Source of the DNA: a virus | Virus record (IMG/VR): IMGVR_UViG_3300042308_000967 | Coordinates: 1 to 64,000 of that record | Length of the DNA: 64,000 nt | Direction: 5' to 3' (one strand) | Part shown: positions 46,652 through 54,095 of the stretch, piece after piece | How positions within the stretch are numbered: position 1 is the stretch's first letter | Layout: every line of letters starts with the position of its first letter | Position numbers and translations under genes: made by a program | Notes under the pieces: model-generated | The model's input: only the letters and a program-made list of their open reading frames with translations | The model's database searches: none | Told to the model about the DNA's origin: nothing

Positions 46652-48934
46652 ATGACTATCATAAGACCGAATAGTATATCTGGTATTACTTCGATTACCG
46701 CTCAGAGTGATACGATTAACATTTATAAGTCTGACGGAACACTGTCTGGTTTACAACTAAATGGAGTTAATTTTAATACAACATCAGGAATCAGTACATT
46801 TTCTAATGTTGTAGTTGCTGATGGATCTGCTTCCACTCCATCTTTAAAGTTTTCTTCAAGTAGCACAACTGGATTATATTCTCCAGGAGCAAATCAATTT
46901 GGTATTGCTACGAATGGAACAGCAAGAATTACAATAGATTCAAATGGAAATGTAACCATTGCAAATACTATTAATGTTCCTTTAGGTAGTGCATCTGCTC
47001 CTGCATTTAGTTTTACAGGTGATAGCAACACCGGCATCTACTCCCCCGGCGCAGACCAAGTAGCCATCTCGACTAATGGCACGGGGCGATTGTTTGTTGA
47101 TGCGAGTGGGAATGTTGGGATCGGAACGAGCGCCAATAACGTCCTCGATCAGATTTCATCTGCACGACCTTTGCTTGTCCAAAGTGCTAGTAGCAGTACG
47201 ACTATTGGCGGCAGTGCAAATGCGATCACAATTTGCAACTCAGATACCACTGCTTCTAACACATCGCAAATCAATTTTGCGGCGATATCTGGACCCAGCC
47301 CGCTTCAGTTCAGCTCGGCAATCATTAGTGCAATACACGGTGCGCGTACAAACGGACAGTACCCAACTGGGTCGCTTGTCTTCCTGACCAGCACAGCAAC
47401 AAACTCCGCACCTACCGAAAAACTTCGGATAACAAATGACGGCAAACTAGGTCTGGGGACTAGTAGTCCTGGCGTTTCTTTTGACGTTCAAGCTGGAGCT
47501 ACCTCTGACTGCGTTGCAATCCGAAGCACGTTAAACACAAATGCAGGTGCAGTTGGTGGCATTGCTCTCTACGGGGGTAATTCCTCTGGAACATCAGTTG
47601 CGTATGGCGGTTTCTATGGGAACATTCAGTCCAATACTGCCGGAAGCCATAGCGGTGGGCTGCGCTTCTATATCGCTGACTCTGGCTCATTCTCAGAGAA
47701 GATGCGCCTTACCCCAACTGGACTAGGGATTGGCACTACGAGCCCTAGCTTCAAGCTTCACTCATACGATACTGCCGCTGCTCAAGGTTTCTTTAACGGC
47801 TGGTCATCTGGCGGCACTTACGACGCCGCTGGAGCCATCCGGTTTGGAAATCAAACTGGGTACCAAGGTCGGGTGGATTACGATCCAAGCGGCAATACGA
47901 ACTTTATTTTTGAGAACAGTTACTCAAATGGGGCAATTAGCTGGAAAATATACGGTGGAGAAAAAGCTAGGCTAACGCCTACTGGGCAGCTTTTAGTTGG
48001 CACGTCTACTGCCTTTAGGTCGGATTCATTTATTCAAGTAAAAGGCGGAAACTCCAGCAGTGTTGGATCGCTTGCGCTGGCATCTACCTCCAATAACCCA
48101 ACTTCTGGCGCGGATCTTGGTTTTATCACCATTACAGACACCGGAGGAAACAGGGGCGCATCTATTGTTGCAACTGCAGACGGTAACTGGACTTCAGGTA
48201 CGAGTCAGCCAACGCGATTAGCGTTATCCACTACCGCCGCCGATGCGAGCAGTCCGACGGAGCGGATGAGGATTACGAGTGATGGGTATGTTTACATCGG
48301 AAAAACAACAGGAAGCACGTCTGTAGCTGGCACTGTGTTTTTGCAAAACTACGCAGTAATAACAAGCACTGCAACAAACAGCGGGGACAGATGCTTGATA
48401 CTTAACCGCCAATCGGCAGATGGAGACTTGCTTCAATTCTGGCAGGCCGATACTCAAGAAGGCGCAGTCTCTGTCTCCGGCACTACTGTGACCTACGGCG
48501 GCGGTCACCTTGCCCGTTGGTCGCAACTGCCAAATGCTGAAGACCCATCCACACTCCTTAAGGGCACTGTCCTGTCAAACTTGGATGAGATGTGCGAGTG
48601 GGGCGAGGAAGACAACGAGCAGCTCAACCGCACCAAAGTGAGCGATGTTGAAGGCGATCCAAATGTGGCTGGCGTGTATGTGTCAGCGTCGCCTACTGAT
48701 GATGGTCCGCTGGATTTTTGGTTGGCGATGACTGGCGACATGATCATCCGCATTGCTGAAGGTGTCACCGTACAGCGTGGCGACCTGCTGATGTCCGCTG
48801 GTGACGGCACCGCCAAGCCCCAAGACGATGACATCGTTCGCAGCAAAACCATCGCCAAGGTGACTTCCAACCACGTCACCTGCACCTACGACGATGGGAG
48901 CTACTGCGTTCCCTGCGTATTGATGGCTTGCTAG
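46652..48934 (+). CDS. chimeric tail-fibre protein, 760 aa
   Basis: Residues 1-120 are encoded in AT-rich DNA like the neighbours and have the usual fibre repeats (SSTTGLYSPGANQFGI). From about 47020, within a second copy of the same repeat (GDSNTGIYSPGADQVAI), the DNA becomes GC-rich and stays so to the end (48781-48840: 38 of 60 GC, against 22 of 60 in 46801-46860). The C-terminal 150 residues (ARWSQLPNAEDPSTLLKGTVLSNLDEMCEW..., RSKTIAKVTSNHVTCTYDDGS) are a compact domain found at the tips of other marine phage fibres. The fusion at a repeat suggests acquisition of a new receptor-binding end. Confidence 0.8.
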   Translation: MTIIRPNSISGITSITAQSDTINIYKSDGTLSGLQLNGVNFNTTSGISTFSNVVVADGSASTPSLKFSSSSTTGLYSPGANQFGIATNGTARITIDSNGNVTIANTINVPLGSASAPAFSFTGDSNTGIYSPGADQVAISTNGTGRLFVDASGNVGIGTSANNVLDQISSARPLLVQSASSSTTIGGSANAITICNSDTTASNTSQINFAAISGPSPLQFSSAIISAIHGARTNGQYPTGSLVFLTSTATNSAPTEKLRITNDGKLGLGTSSPGVSFDVQAGATSDCVAIRSTLNTNAGAVGGIALYGGNSSGTSVAYGGFYGNIQSNTAGSHSGGLRFYIADSGSFSEKMRLTPTGLGIGTTSPSFKLHSYDTAAAQGFFNGWSSGGTYDAAGAIRFGNQTGYQGRVDYDPSGNTNFIFENSYSNGAISWKIYGGEKARLTPTGQLLVGTSTAFRSDSFIQVKGGNSSSVGSLALASTSNNPTSGADLGFITITDTGGNRGASIVATADGNWTSGTSQPTRLALSTTAADASSPTERMRITSDGYVYIGKTTGSTSVAGTVFLQNYAVITSTATNSGDRCLILNRQSADGDLLQFWQADTQEGAVSVSGTTVTYGGGHLARWSQLPNAEDPSTLLKGTVLSNLDEMCEWGEEDNEQLNRTKVSDVEGDPNVAGVYVSASPTDDGPLDFWLAMTGDMIIRIAEGVTVQRGDLLMSAGDGTAKPQDDDIVRSKTIAKVTSNHVTCTYDDGSYCVPCVLMAC

Positions 48935-48968
48935 GGCAAGTAGTCCTACTCGAAAGTCATCATACACA

Positions 48969-49002
48969 TAGTGTGGTAATTACACCTTATCACACTAATT
49001 AC
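48969..49002 (+). repeat. inverted repeat upstream of the recombinase gene
   Basis: TAGTGTG (48969-48975) and CACACTA (48991-48997) are inverted copies 15 bases apart. The palindrome GTAATTAC (48976-48983) directly follows the first arm, and TAATTAC recurs at 48996-49002. It may be a recombinase site or a regulatory hairpin. A weak sigma70-like pair, TTATCA (48987-48992) and TACAAT (49010-49015), 17 bases apart, overlaps it. Confidence 0.5.
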
Positions 49003-49039
49003 TTTATGTTACAATATAGACTAATAAATCTACTAAATT

Positions 49040-49906
49040 ATGGCAAAAACATTGAAGAAACTGTGGAAGGAGTTTGTTAATGAAAGGAAAGTTTCTTTAT
49101 TTCCTACATCATTAACATCAGATTACAGTCAGGTTACTAAATGGATTTCTAGGTGTCCAATACAAGACATCAAAAAATCAAAAGAAATAATGAATTGGAT
49201 TTTGAGTGAGCAACCTGTTCTTTCTTCTAGACGAGTTGCAATGTACGTCAAATCTATGTATCGGTGGGCATCTGAAGAAGAAAATGGATATTTTAAAAGG
49301 AATCCATTACAAAATTTTAGAATGCCAAAGGCACCTCAAACTGATGAAGAAATTATAGTAATACCAAGAGATGAGATTGATATTGTAATTCAAGAATTAA
49401 GAAAGAAAAGAACCTATAAAAGTGTAAATTGGTCTTGGTATACAGAGTTCATGCTTCAAACTGCAATGAGAACAGGTGAAGTTCGTGCTTTAATGCGGAA
49501 AGATATTAAGGAAGATAAAATTCTTGTTCATCAAAATTACACACTTACTCATGGTCTTAAAAATAGCACCAAAACAAACAAAAAACGTTGGGTTCCATTA
49601 AATAAAAAATGTCTTGATATTTTGAATAACTTACCAAATCAAAATGAATTTATTTTTCCTTGGGATAGAATTGCATTTCAAAGTTACTTCAGAAAAAAAC
49701 TAAAACCTCTGTATGATAATAAAGTTATTAGTCATTTATATAGACCTTATGATTGTCGTCACACAGCAATTAGTCATTGGATAGAATCTGGAATTCCTAT
49801 TCCACAAGTAGCTAATTGGGCAGGAAATACTAGTGAAATTATTTTTAAACATTATTGCAATGTAACTCAAGATTATCAGATTCCTGAAATTAAGTATTCT
49901 AAATAA
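49040..49906 (+). CDS. tyrosine recombinase / integrase
   Basis: A 288-residue tyrosine recombinase. The N-terminal 100 residues look like the SAM-like core-binding domain (TSLTSDYSQVTKWISR... VAMYVKSMYRWASEE). The catalytic part has Arg144 in QTAMRTGEVRAL, Lys in STKTNKKRWVPL (about 178-182), Arg240 in YRPYDCRHTAISHWI, and the nucleophile Tyr272 in IIFKHYCN; the two His positions are Tyr (YDCR) and Asn (AGNTS), substitutions tolerated in some family members. Integrases are unusual in lytic T4-like phages. It is flanked by fibre genes and has an inverted repeat upstream, so a role in fibre-gene exchange is possible but unproven. Confidence 0.88.
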   Translation: MAKTLKKLWKEFVNERKVSLFPTSLTSDYSQVTKWISRCPIQDIKKSKEIMNWILSEQPVLSSRRVAMYVKSMYRWASEEENGYFKRNPLQNFRMPKAPQTDEEIIVIPRDEIDIVIQELRKKRTYKSVNWSWYTEFMLQTAMRTGEVRALMRKDIKEDKILVHQNYTLTHGLKNSTKTNKKRWVPLNKKCLDILNNLPNQNEFIFPWDRIAFQSYFRKKLKPLYDNKVISHLYRPYDCRHTAISHWIESGIPIPQVANWAGNTSEIIFKHYCNVTQDYQIPEIKYSK

Positions 49907-49926
49907 TTCTAAACATCAAAACTATC

Positions 49927-50229
49927 ATGACAACATATACATGGGGAATTGCAAATCTTGAAAGAGAAACTATAGATAATTATGTCTACACGGTTCATTG
50001 GACTCTAAGTGCATCAGATAATGAACATTCTTCTAGTTGCTATGGATCCATTGGACTTGAGAGACCAGAAGGAGAATTAATTCCTTTTGAAGAACTTACT
50101 CCAGAACTTGTAATTTCTTGGGTTCAAGATAAGATGACAGAAGAGCAAATTGAAACTATGAAAACTTCACTTGAGTCTCAAATTAATGAGCAGAAGACAC
50201 CATCAAAATCATCAGGTGTTCCTTGGTGA
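49927..50229 (+). CDS. conserved phage hypothetical protein, 100 aa
   Basis: The first 75 residues (TYTWGIANLERETIDNYVYTVHWTLSASDNEHSSSCYGSIGLERP) form a beta-sandwich-like domain seen as a small protein in many marine phages (I believe the DUF7936 type). The rest is a helix (EEQIETMKTSLESQINEQK). It lies between the recombinase gene and the coiled-coil gene. Role unknown; likely a tail-locus accessory protein. Confidence 0.68.
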   Translation: MTTYTWGIANLERETIDNYVYTVHWTLSASDNEHSSSCYGSIGLERPEGELIPFEELTPELVISWVQDKMTEEQIETMKTSLESQINEQKTPSKSSGVPW

Positions 50230-50280
50230 TTGACTAAATACCACAAACCACTTATAATTCATTAGATACATAAAACAAAC

Positions 50281-50511
50281 ATGACTGATCAACAAAAACA
50301 TCTTCAACAAGTTCTTGAACAACAGAATCAAGTTGTTGCTGAAATCAATAATCTAAATAATCAACTAACTATAAAAAGAGAATTAGCACTCAAACTTCAA
50401 GGAGTTCTTGAATATCTTGAACAAACTGGAGTAACTCTTCCAACACCTGAAGAAATTGCAGAAGAAGAAAAAAAGGAAGAAGAAAACGTAGAAAGTCCAG
50501 AAAAACAATAA
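50281..50511 (+). CDS. coiled-coil protein, 76 aa (paralogue B)
   Basis: Paralogue of the 34147-34347 product: QQKHLQQVLEQQNQVVAEINNLNNQL and LALKLQGVLEYLEQTGVTLP match it almost position for position, with a longer acidic tail (EEIAEEEKKEEENVESPEKQ). It is preceded by ACTAAATA (50233-50240) and followed by a terminator and a fibre gene. Two copies in the window, each before a fibre gene, suggest either duplication of a cassette or dedicated partners of different fibres. Confidence 0.75.
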   Translation: MTDQQKHLQQVLEQQNQVVAEINNLNNQLTIKRELALKLQGVLEYLEQTGVTLPTPEEIAEEEKKEEENVESPEKQ

Positions 50512-50519
50512 ACGTCATT

Positions 50520-50545
50520 AAGTCTCTCTCGTAGAGACTTTTTTT
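50520..50545 (+). terminator. Rho-independent terminator
   Basis: An 8-bp stem AAGTCTCT / AGAGACTT (50520-50527 with 50533-50540) is followed by a run of T (50539-50545). It separates the recombinase/coiled-coil unit from the fibre series. Confidence 0.9.
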
Positions 50546-50554
50546 ATGCTTGGT

Positions 50555-50562
50555 TATAAATA
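50555..50562 (+). promoter_or_regulatory. late promoter TATAAATA of the propeller-gene series
   Basis: A perfect late consensus lies 30 bases before the ATG at 50592, right behind the terminator. The leader that follows (50557-50587) resembles the leader of the fibre gene at 46652. Confidence 0.85.
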
Positions 50563-50591
50563 GTTAAAAGTAGGGGGAGAGTGAACCCGAC

Positions 50592-51248
50592 ATGGCTGCA
50601 GAAATTAGAGTAGATACTATTACATCTAGGAGTGGTATTAACACTCTCAGCTTTACTGGAGACGGTTTTTCTTTCCTTACTAGTGTTGGTATTGGTACTA
50701 CCATCACTACAAATCCTGTAGGTGCATCAAATACATCTAAACTTGCAGTTGGTATTGTTACTGCAAACTATTATTATGGTGATGGTTCTAGACTTACAAA
50801 TATAATTTCTGGCGTAGGTATTCAATCTGGTGGAACTCTAGTTGGCACTGGATTTACTACCATTAACTTTATTGGTGCAGGAAATACTTTCTCTACTAAC
50901 GGTACAACGATTAATGTTAGTATTTCCGGTGGCGGAACTGAAATCAAAACTTTAGGTATTACAACAACTGCTGCAGTCGGTGTTGGTTCATTCGCAACAG
51001 GAACACATCGCTCTGCTGTAGTCACTGCTCAAATTGCACAAGGAACTAATTATCAAGTTGGTCGGTATTTGATGATACACGATGGTTCAACCGTAACAGT
51101 TGTTGAGCAAGCAGCAGTATCAACGGGAAGCACAATGCTTGGATCATTTACTGGTGCTATTAGTGGTTCAAATGCAGAATTAAGGGTTTTAATGGTTACT
51201 TCTGGAATTGCAACAGTTACGACCAAAATAGACACAGTAACTGTGTGA
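50592..51248 (+). CDS. short fibre protein, 218 aa
   Basis: The N-terminus (AAEIRVDTITSRSGINTLSFTGDGFSFLTSVGIGTT) is the usual cyanophage fibre start. Residues about 60-110 (YYYGDGSRLTNIISGVGIQSGGTLVGTGFTTINFIGAGN) are shared with the end of the 844-aa fibre. The C-terminal 100 residues (GTHRSAVVTAQIAQGTNYQVGRYLMIHDGSTV) are a small beta domain. It leads the series of propeller genes and may be the part that joins them to the fibre. Confidence 0.75.
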   Translation: MAAEIRVDTITSRSGINTLSFTGDGFSFLTSVGIGTTITTNPVGASNTSKLAVGIVTANYYYGDGSRLTNIISGVGIQSGGTLVGTGFTTINFIGAGNTFSTNGTTINVSISGGGTEIKTLGITTTAAVGVGSFATGTHRSAVVTAQIAQGTNYQVGRYLMIHDGSTVTVVEQAAVSTGSTMLGSFTGAISGSNAELRVLMVTSGIATVTTKIDTVTV

Positions 51249-51259
51249 GGTAAACTAAT

Positions 51260-52681
51260 ATGCCTGCTTTTAAAATTGGTTTTGGTTCAGACTTTACACT
51301 TGCCAATCAGTTAGTTGGTATTGGTACAACTACTGCTAGAAGAAAATTAGAAGTTGATGGTGTTCTCAAAGGAGACTTTAATGTTTCTGGAGTATCAACA
51401 CTCACGGTTTATGGTGGATTTGCATCACAGAAACAAAATGTATCTGTCGCATCAACAACTGGTTTCAGCACATCAGGTGTTGGAACATTCGTTCAAGTTA
51501 CTGAAAGTGAAACTGGATACTTAAGTCTTGTAGGAGAATATAATACAGTATCAGAAGATATTATTGTAGATGAAGGAAGAATCTTTGAAGTTTCTGTTGG
51601 TTCTACAGTCAGTCCTGGAACATTAGAAAGTGTAAGTATTCAGTCGCACTTCAGTGTTCCAAATGGTGGTATTAGTAGCAGACCAAACCAACCAACAGAA
51701 GGAATGGTAAGATTTAATGATGACCTGAATACACTTGAGTTTTATAATGGAATTGAGTGGAGACAATTTACAGTCTCTGGTGCAAGTGGTCGTGGTGTTT
51801 TTGGTGGTGGTGTTGGAGATGGAGCATCTAATGTTAGTGTGATTGATTCTATACAAATTTCAACTCAAGGAAATGCAGTAAATTTTGGAAATGCATCAAC
51901 AATATTTCAGCGATGTTCTGCAGTTTCATCTTCTATTAGAGGCGCATTTAATATTGGACAAACTCCAGCAATTGTTAATAATATTGAATATATAACAATT
52001 GCGTCCGAAAGTAATTCCATTGATTTTGGAGATTTGACAATAACGAGATTGGGTTCTGCATCATTTTCTTCATCCACTCGCGGAATTTTTGCTGGAGGAT
52101 TTAATCCGGCACCTGGTGGTTCAGATTCAAATGTAATAGACTATATTCAAATTTCTACATTGGGAAATGCATTAGATTTTGGAGATGCTTCTATAGGAAG
52201 ACATGTTGCATCTGGTTGTTCTTCATCAACTCGCGGAGTATTTGCTGGGGGAAATGTATCTCCCACTGTTACTGCAAGTATTGAATTTTTAACAATTTCA
52301 TCTACGGGAAATTCTGTAAATTTTGGAAATTTAAACAGCATATCTAGAGATAAAGGAAGTTGTTCTAATTCTATTAGAGGTTTATTTGCTGGAGGAAGAG
52401 TACCTGCATTTATAAATTCGATAGATTATATTACATTTTCCTCTGTAGGAAACGCACAAGATTTTGGAGACTTAACTGCACAAAAATGGGGAACTTTTGG
52501 TGCTTCCAATTCTATAAGAGGTGTATTTGCGGGTGGTTATGTTACTCCAAGTCATAATAATTCAATTGATTTTATTTCTATAAATTCATTTGGGAATGCA
52601 CAAGACTTTGGTGATTTAACTGTTGCTCGTTATTCTGGATTTGGTCTATCAGACTCTCACGGTGGTCTAGGAGGTTTCTAA
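51260..52681 (+). CDS. six-repeat propeller adhesin 1, 473 aa
   Basis: Residues 1-145 are a fibre-type N-terminus (MPAFKIGFGSDFTLANQLVGIGTTTARRKLEVDG). The neck motif MVRFNDDLNTLEFYNGIEWRQF follows at about 150-171. Then come six repeats of about 47 residues, each with RGxFxGG (strand A), IDxIxI (strand B) and NxxxFGDxT (strand C). The protein ends LSDSHGGLGGF, which can supply the closing strand. The pattern fits a Kelch-like six-bladed beta-propeller. Binding to host surface sugars or proteins is inferred from position among fibre genes. Confidence 0.75.
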   Translation: MPAFKIGFGSDFTLANQLVGIGTTTARRKLEVDGVLKGDFNVSGVSTLTVYGGFASQKQNVSVASTTGFSTSGVGTFVQVTESETGYLSLVGEYNTVSEDIIVDEGRIFEVSVGSTVSPGTLESVSIQSHFSVPNGGISSRPNQPTEGMVRFNDDLNTLEFYNGIEWRQFTVSGASGRGVFGGGVGDGASNVSVIDSIQISTQGNAVNFGNASTIFQRCSAVSSSIRGAFNIGQTPAIVNNIEYITIASESNSIDFGDLTITRLGSASFSSSTRGIFAGGFNPAPGGSDSNVIDYIQISTLGNALDFGDASIGRHVASGCSSSTRGVFAGGNVSPTVTASIEFLTISSTGNSVNFGNLNSISRDKGSCSNSIRGLFAGGRVPAFINSIDYITFSSVGNAQDFGDLTAQKWGTFGASNSIRGVFAGGYVTPSHNNSIDFISINSFGNAQDFGDLTVARYSGFGLSDSHGGLGGF

Positions 52682-52682
52682 A

Positions 52683-54065
52683 ATGCCAACAAATCGTTTT
52701 CAATTCTCCGATGATTTTGTTCTCAACAACGGTAATGTTGGTATAAACTCATCATCACCACAAGAAAAATTAGATGTTGTTGGTGTTGTAAAAGGACAAG
52801 ACCTTAAAGTTACTGGAGTTTCATCTTTCACAACTTATGAAGGTTTTCTGAATTCCAATCAGAACATCATTGAAAATGTATCAATATCTAATGGTTCAGA
52901 GAGTGGTTCATTATCTGGTGAGATTATTGTAGGAACTGGAATCACAGTATCAGTTTCATCAGGGACAACAAGTTCTCAAGGTTATATTGATAGTCTGAAA
53001 GTTTATAATACTTTTACTGTACCGACTGGTGGAACTGTTGATAGACCATCAAAGTCAACACCAGGACAGTTGTTTTATAATAAAGACTTTAAGACGATTG
53101 AGTTCTGGGATGGTAATGTATGGAGACAGGTTGATAATACGACGCAGAGTGGAAGAGGTGTTTTTGGTGGTGGATTTGTTGGACCAAATTATGTTTATAC
53201 AATGAACTATGTGAATATTGCATCCACCGGAAACGCAATTAACTTTGGTAGTATGCAAGCAGTTAATTACAATTATGCTTCTTGCTCTTCTTCAGATAGA
53301 GGGTTATTTGCTGGCGGCGGTAATTATCCATCAGCAGCAGTAACAAATACAATAGAATACATTACAATTGCATCAGAAGGAAATTCTATTGACTTTGGAG
53401 ACCTTTCATCTGGTGGAGCAAGAGTAAGTGCGGGTGGATGTTCTTCATCAACTCGTGGAGTATTTGCCGGTGGTTATGGTCCATCACCATTTCCAAATAC
53501 AAATATTATTGATTATATTCAGATACAAACACTTGGAAATGCACTAGATTTCGGAGACCTAACGACTCCTACATCTGGTTCTGGTGGGTGTTCTTCATCA
53601 ACCAGAGGATTATTTTCTGGATTTTTAAATCCTGGAGGATTAATTGTATCAACAATAAATGCAATTACAATTTCATCCACTGGAAATGCTGTTACTTTTG
53701 GAAATTTAACTTCTGCTTTATTTGAAAATAGTGGTTTATCTAACCAAACTCGCGGAATATTTGCGGGTGGTAGAGCACAACCAGGAAGCACGGCAGTATC
53801 TAATACTATAGACTATGTTACAATTTCCACATTTGGTAATGCATCATACTTTGGTGATTTGACCACAAGAAGAAGTTATTTAAGTTCCACATCAAATTCG
53901 ATTCGCGGTTTATTTGGTGGTGGATATACACCAACTGCAACAAATGTAATTGATTTTATAACAATTTCTGCGACAGGAAATGCACAAGACTTTGGTGATT
54001 TAACTTCTGGGAGATATGGAGTATCTGCATTATCAGACTCTCACGGTGGTCTTGGTGGTTTCTAA
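52683..54065 (+). CDS. six-repeat propeller adhesin 2, 460 aa
   Basis: Same design as the previous gene, one base downstream of it. The N-terminus is PTNRFQFSDDFVLNNGNVGINSSSPQEKLDVVG, with the variant neck LFYNKDFKTIEFWDGNVWRQV. Six repeats begin with GRGVFGGG and SSDRGLFAGG and go on to NSIRGLFGGG; the fourth has SGF instead of AGG. The end LSDSHGGLGGF is identical to adhesin 1. The N-terminal part differs much more from adhesin 1 than the repeat scaffold does, so the two may attach differently. Confidence 0.75.
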   Translation: MPTNRFQFSDDFVLNNGNVGINSSSPQEKLDVVGVVKGQDLKVTGVSSFTTYEGFLNSNQNIIENVSISNGSESGSLSGEIIVGTGITVSVSSGTTSSQGYIDSLKVYNTFTVPTGGTVDRPSKSTPGQLFYNKDFKTIEFWDGNVWRQVDNTTQSGRGVFGGGFVGPNYVYTMNYVNIASTGNAINFGSMQAVNYNYASCSSSDRGLFAGGGNYPSAAVTNTIEYITIASEGNSIDFGDLSSGGARVSAGGCSSSTRGVFAGGYGPSPFPNTNIIDYIQIQTLGNALDFGDLTTPTSGSGGCSSSTRGLFSGFLNPGGLIVSTINAITISSTGNAVTFGNLTSALFENSGLSNQTRGIFAGGRAQPGSTAVSNTIDYVTISTFGNASYFGDLTTRRSYLSSTSNSIRGLFGGGYTPTATNVIDFITISATGNAQDFGDLTSGRYGVSALSDSHGGLGGF

Positions 54066-54070
54066 TGTCC

Positions 54071-54078
54071 AATAAATA
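54071..54078 (+). promoter_or_regulatory. late promoter AATAAATA
   Basis: AATAAATA lies in the 30-base gap between adhesin genes 2 and 3, 18 bases before the ATG at 54096. Confidence 0.6.
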
Positions 54079-54095
54079 CTTAAAAGCACTATAAT

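Noticed and set aside
48224-48967. Minus-strand frames opposite the GC-rich end of the fibre gene
   Set aside because: High GC lengthens antisense open frames; three overlapping ones occur in different phases and none has a start region or known motif.
28142-49906. Attachment site of the tyrosine recombinase in one of the tRNA genes
   Set aside because: The tRNA genes are more than 20 kb from the recombinase gene and no duplicated tRNA 3' end was seen next to it.
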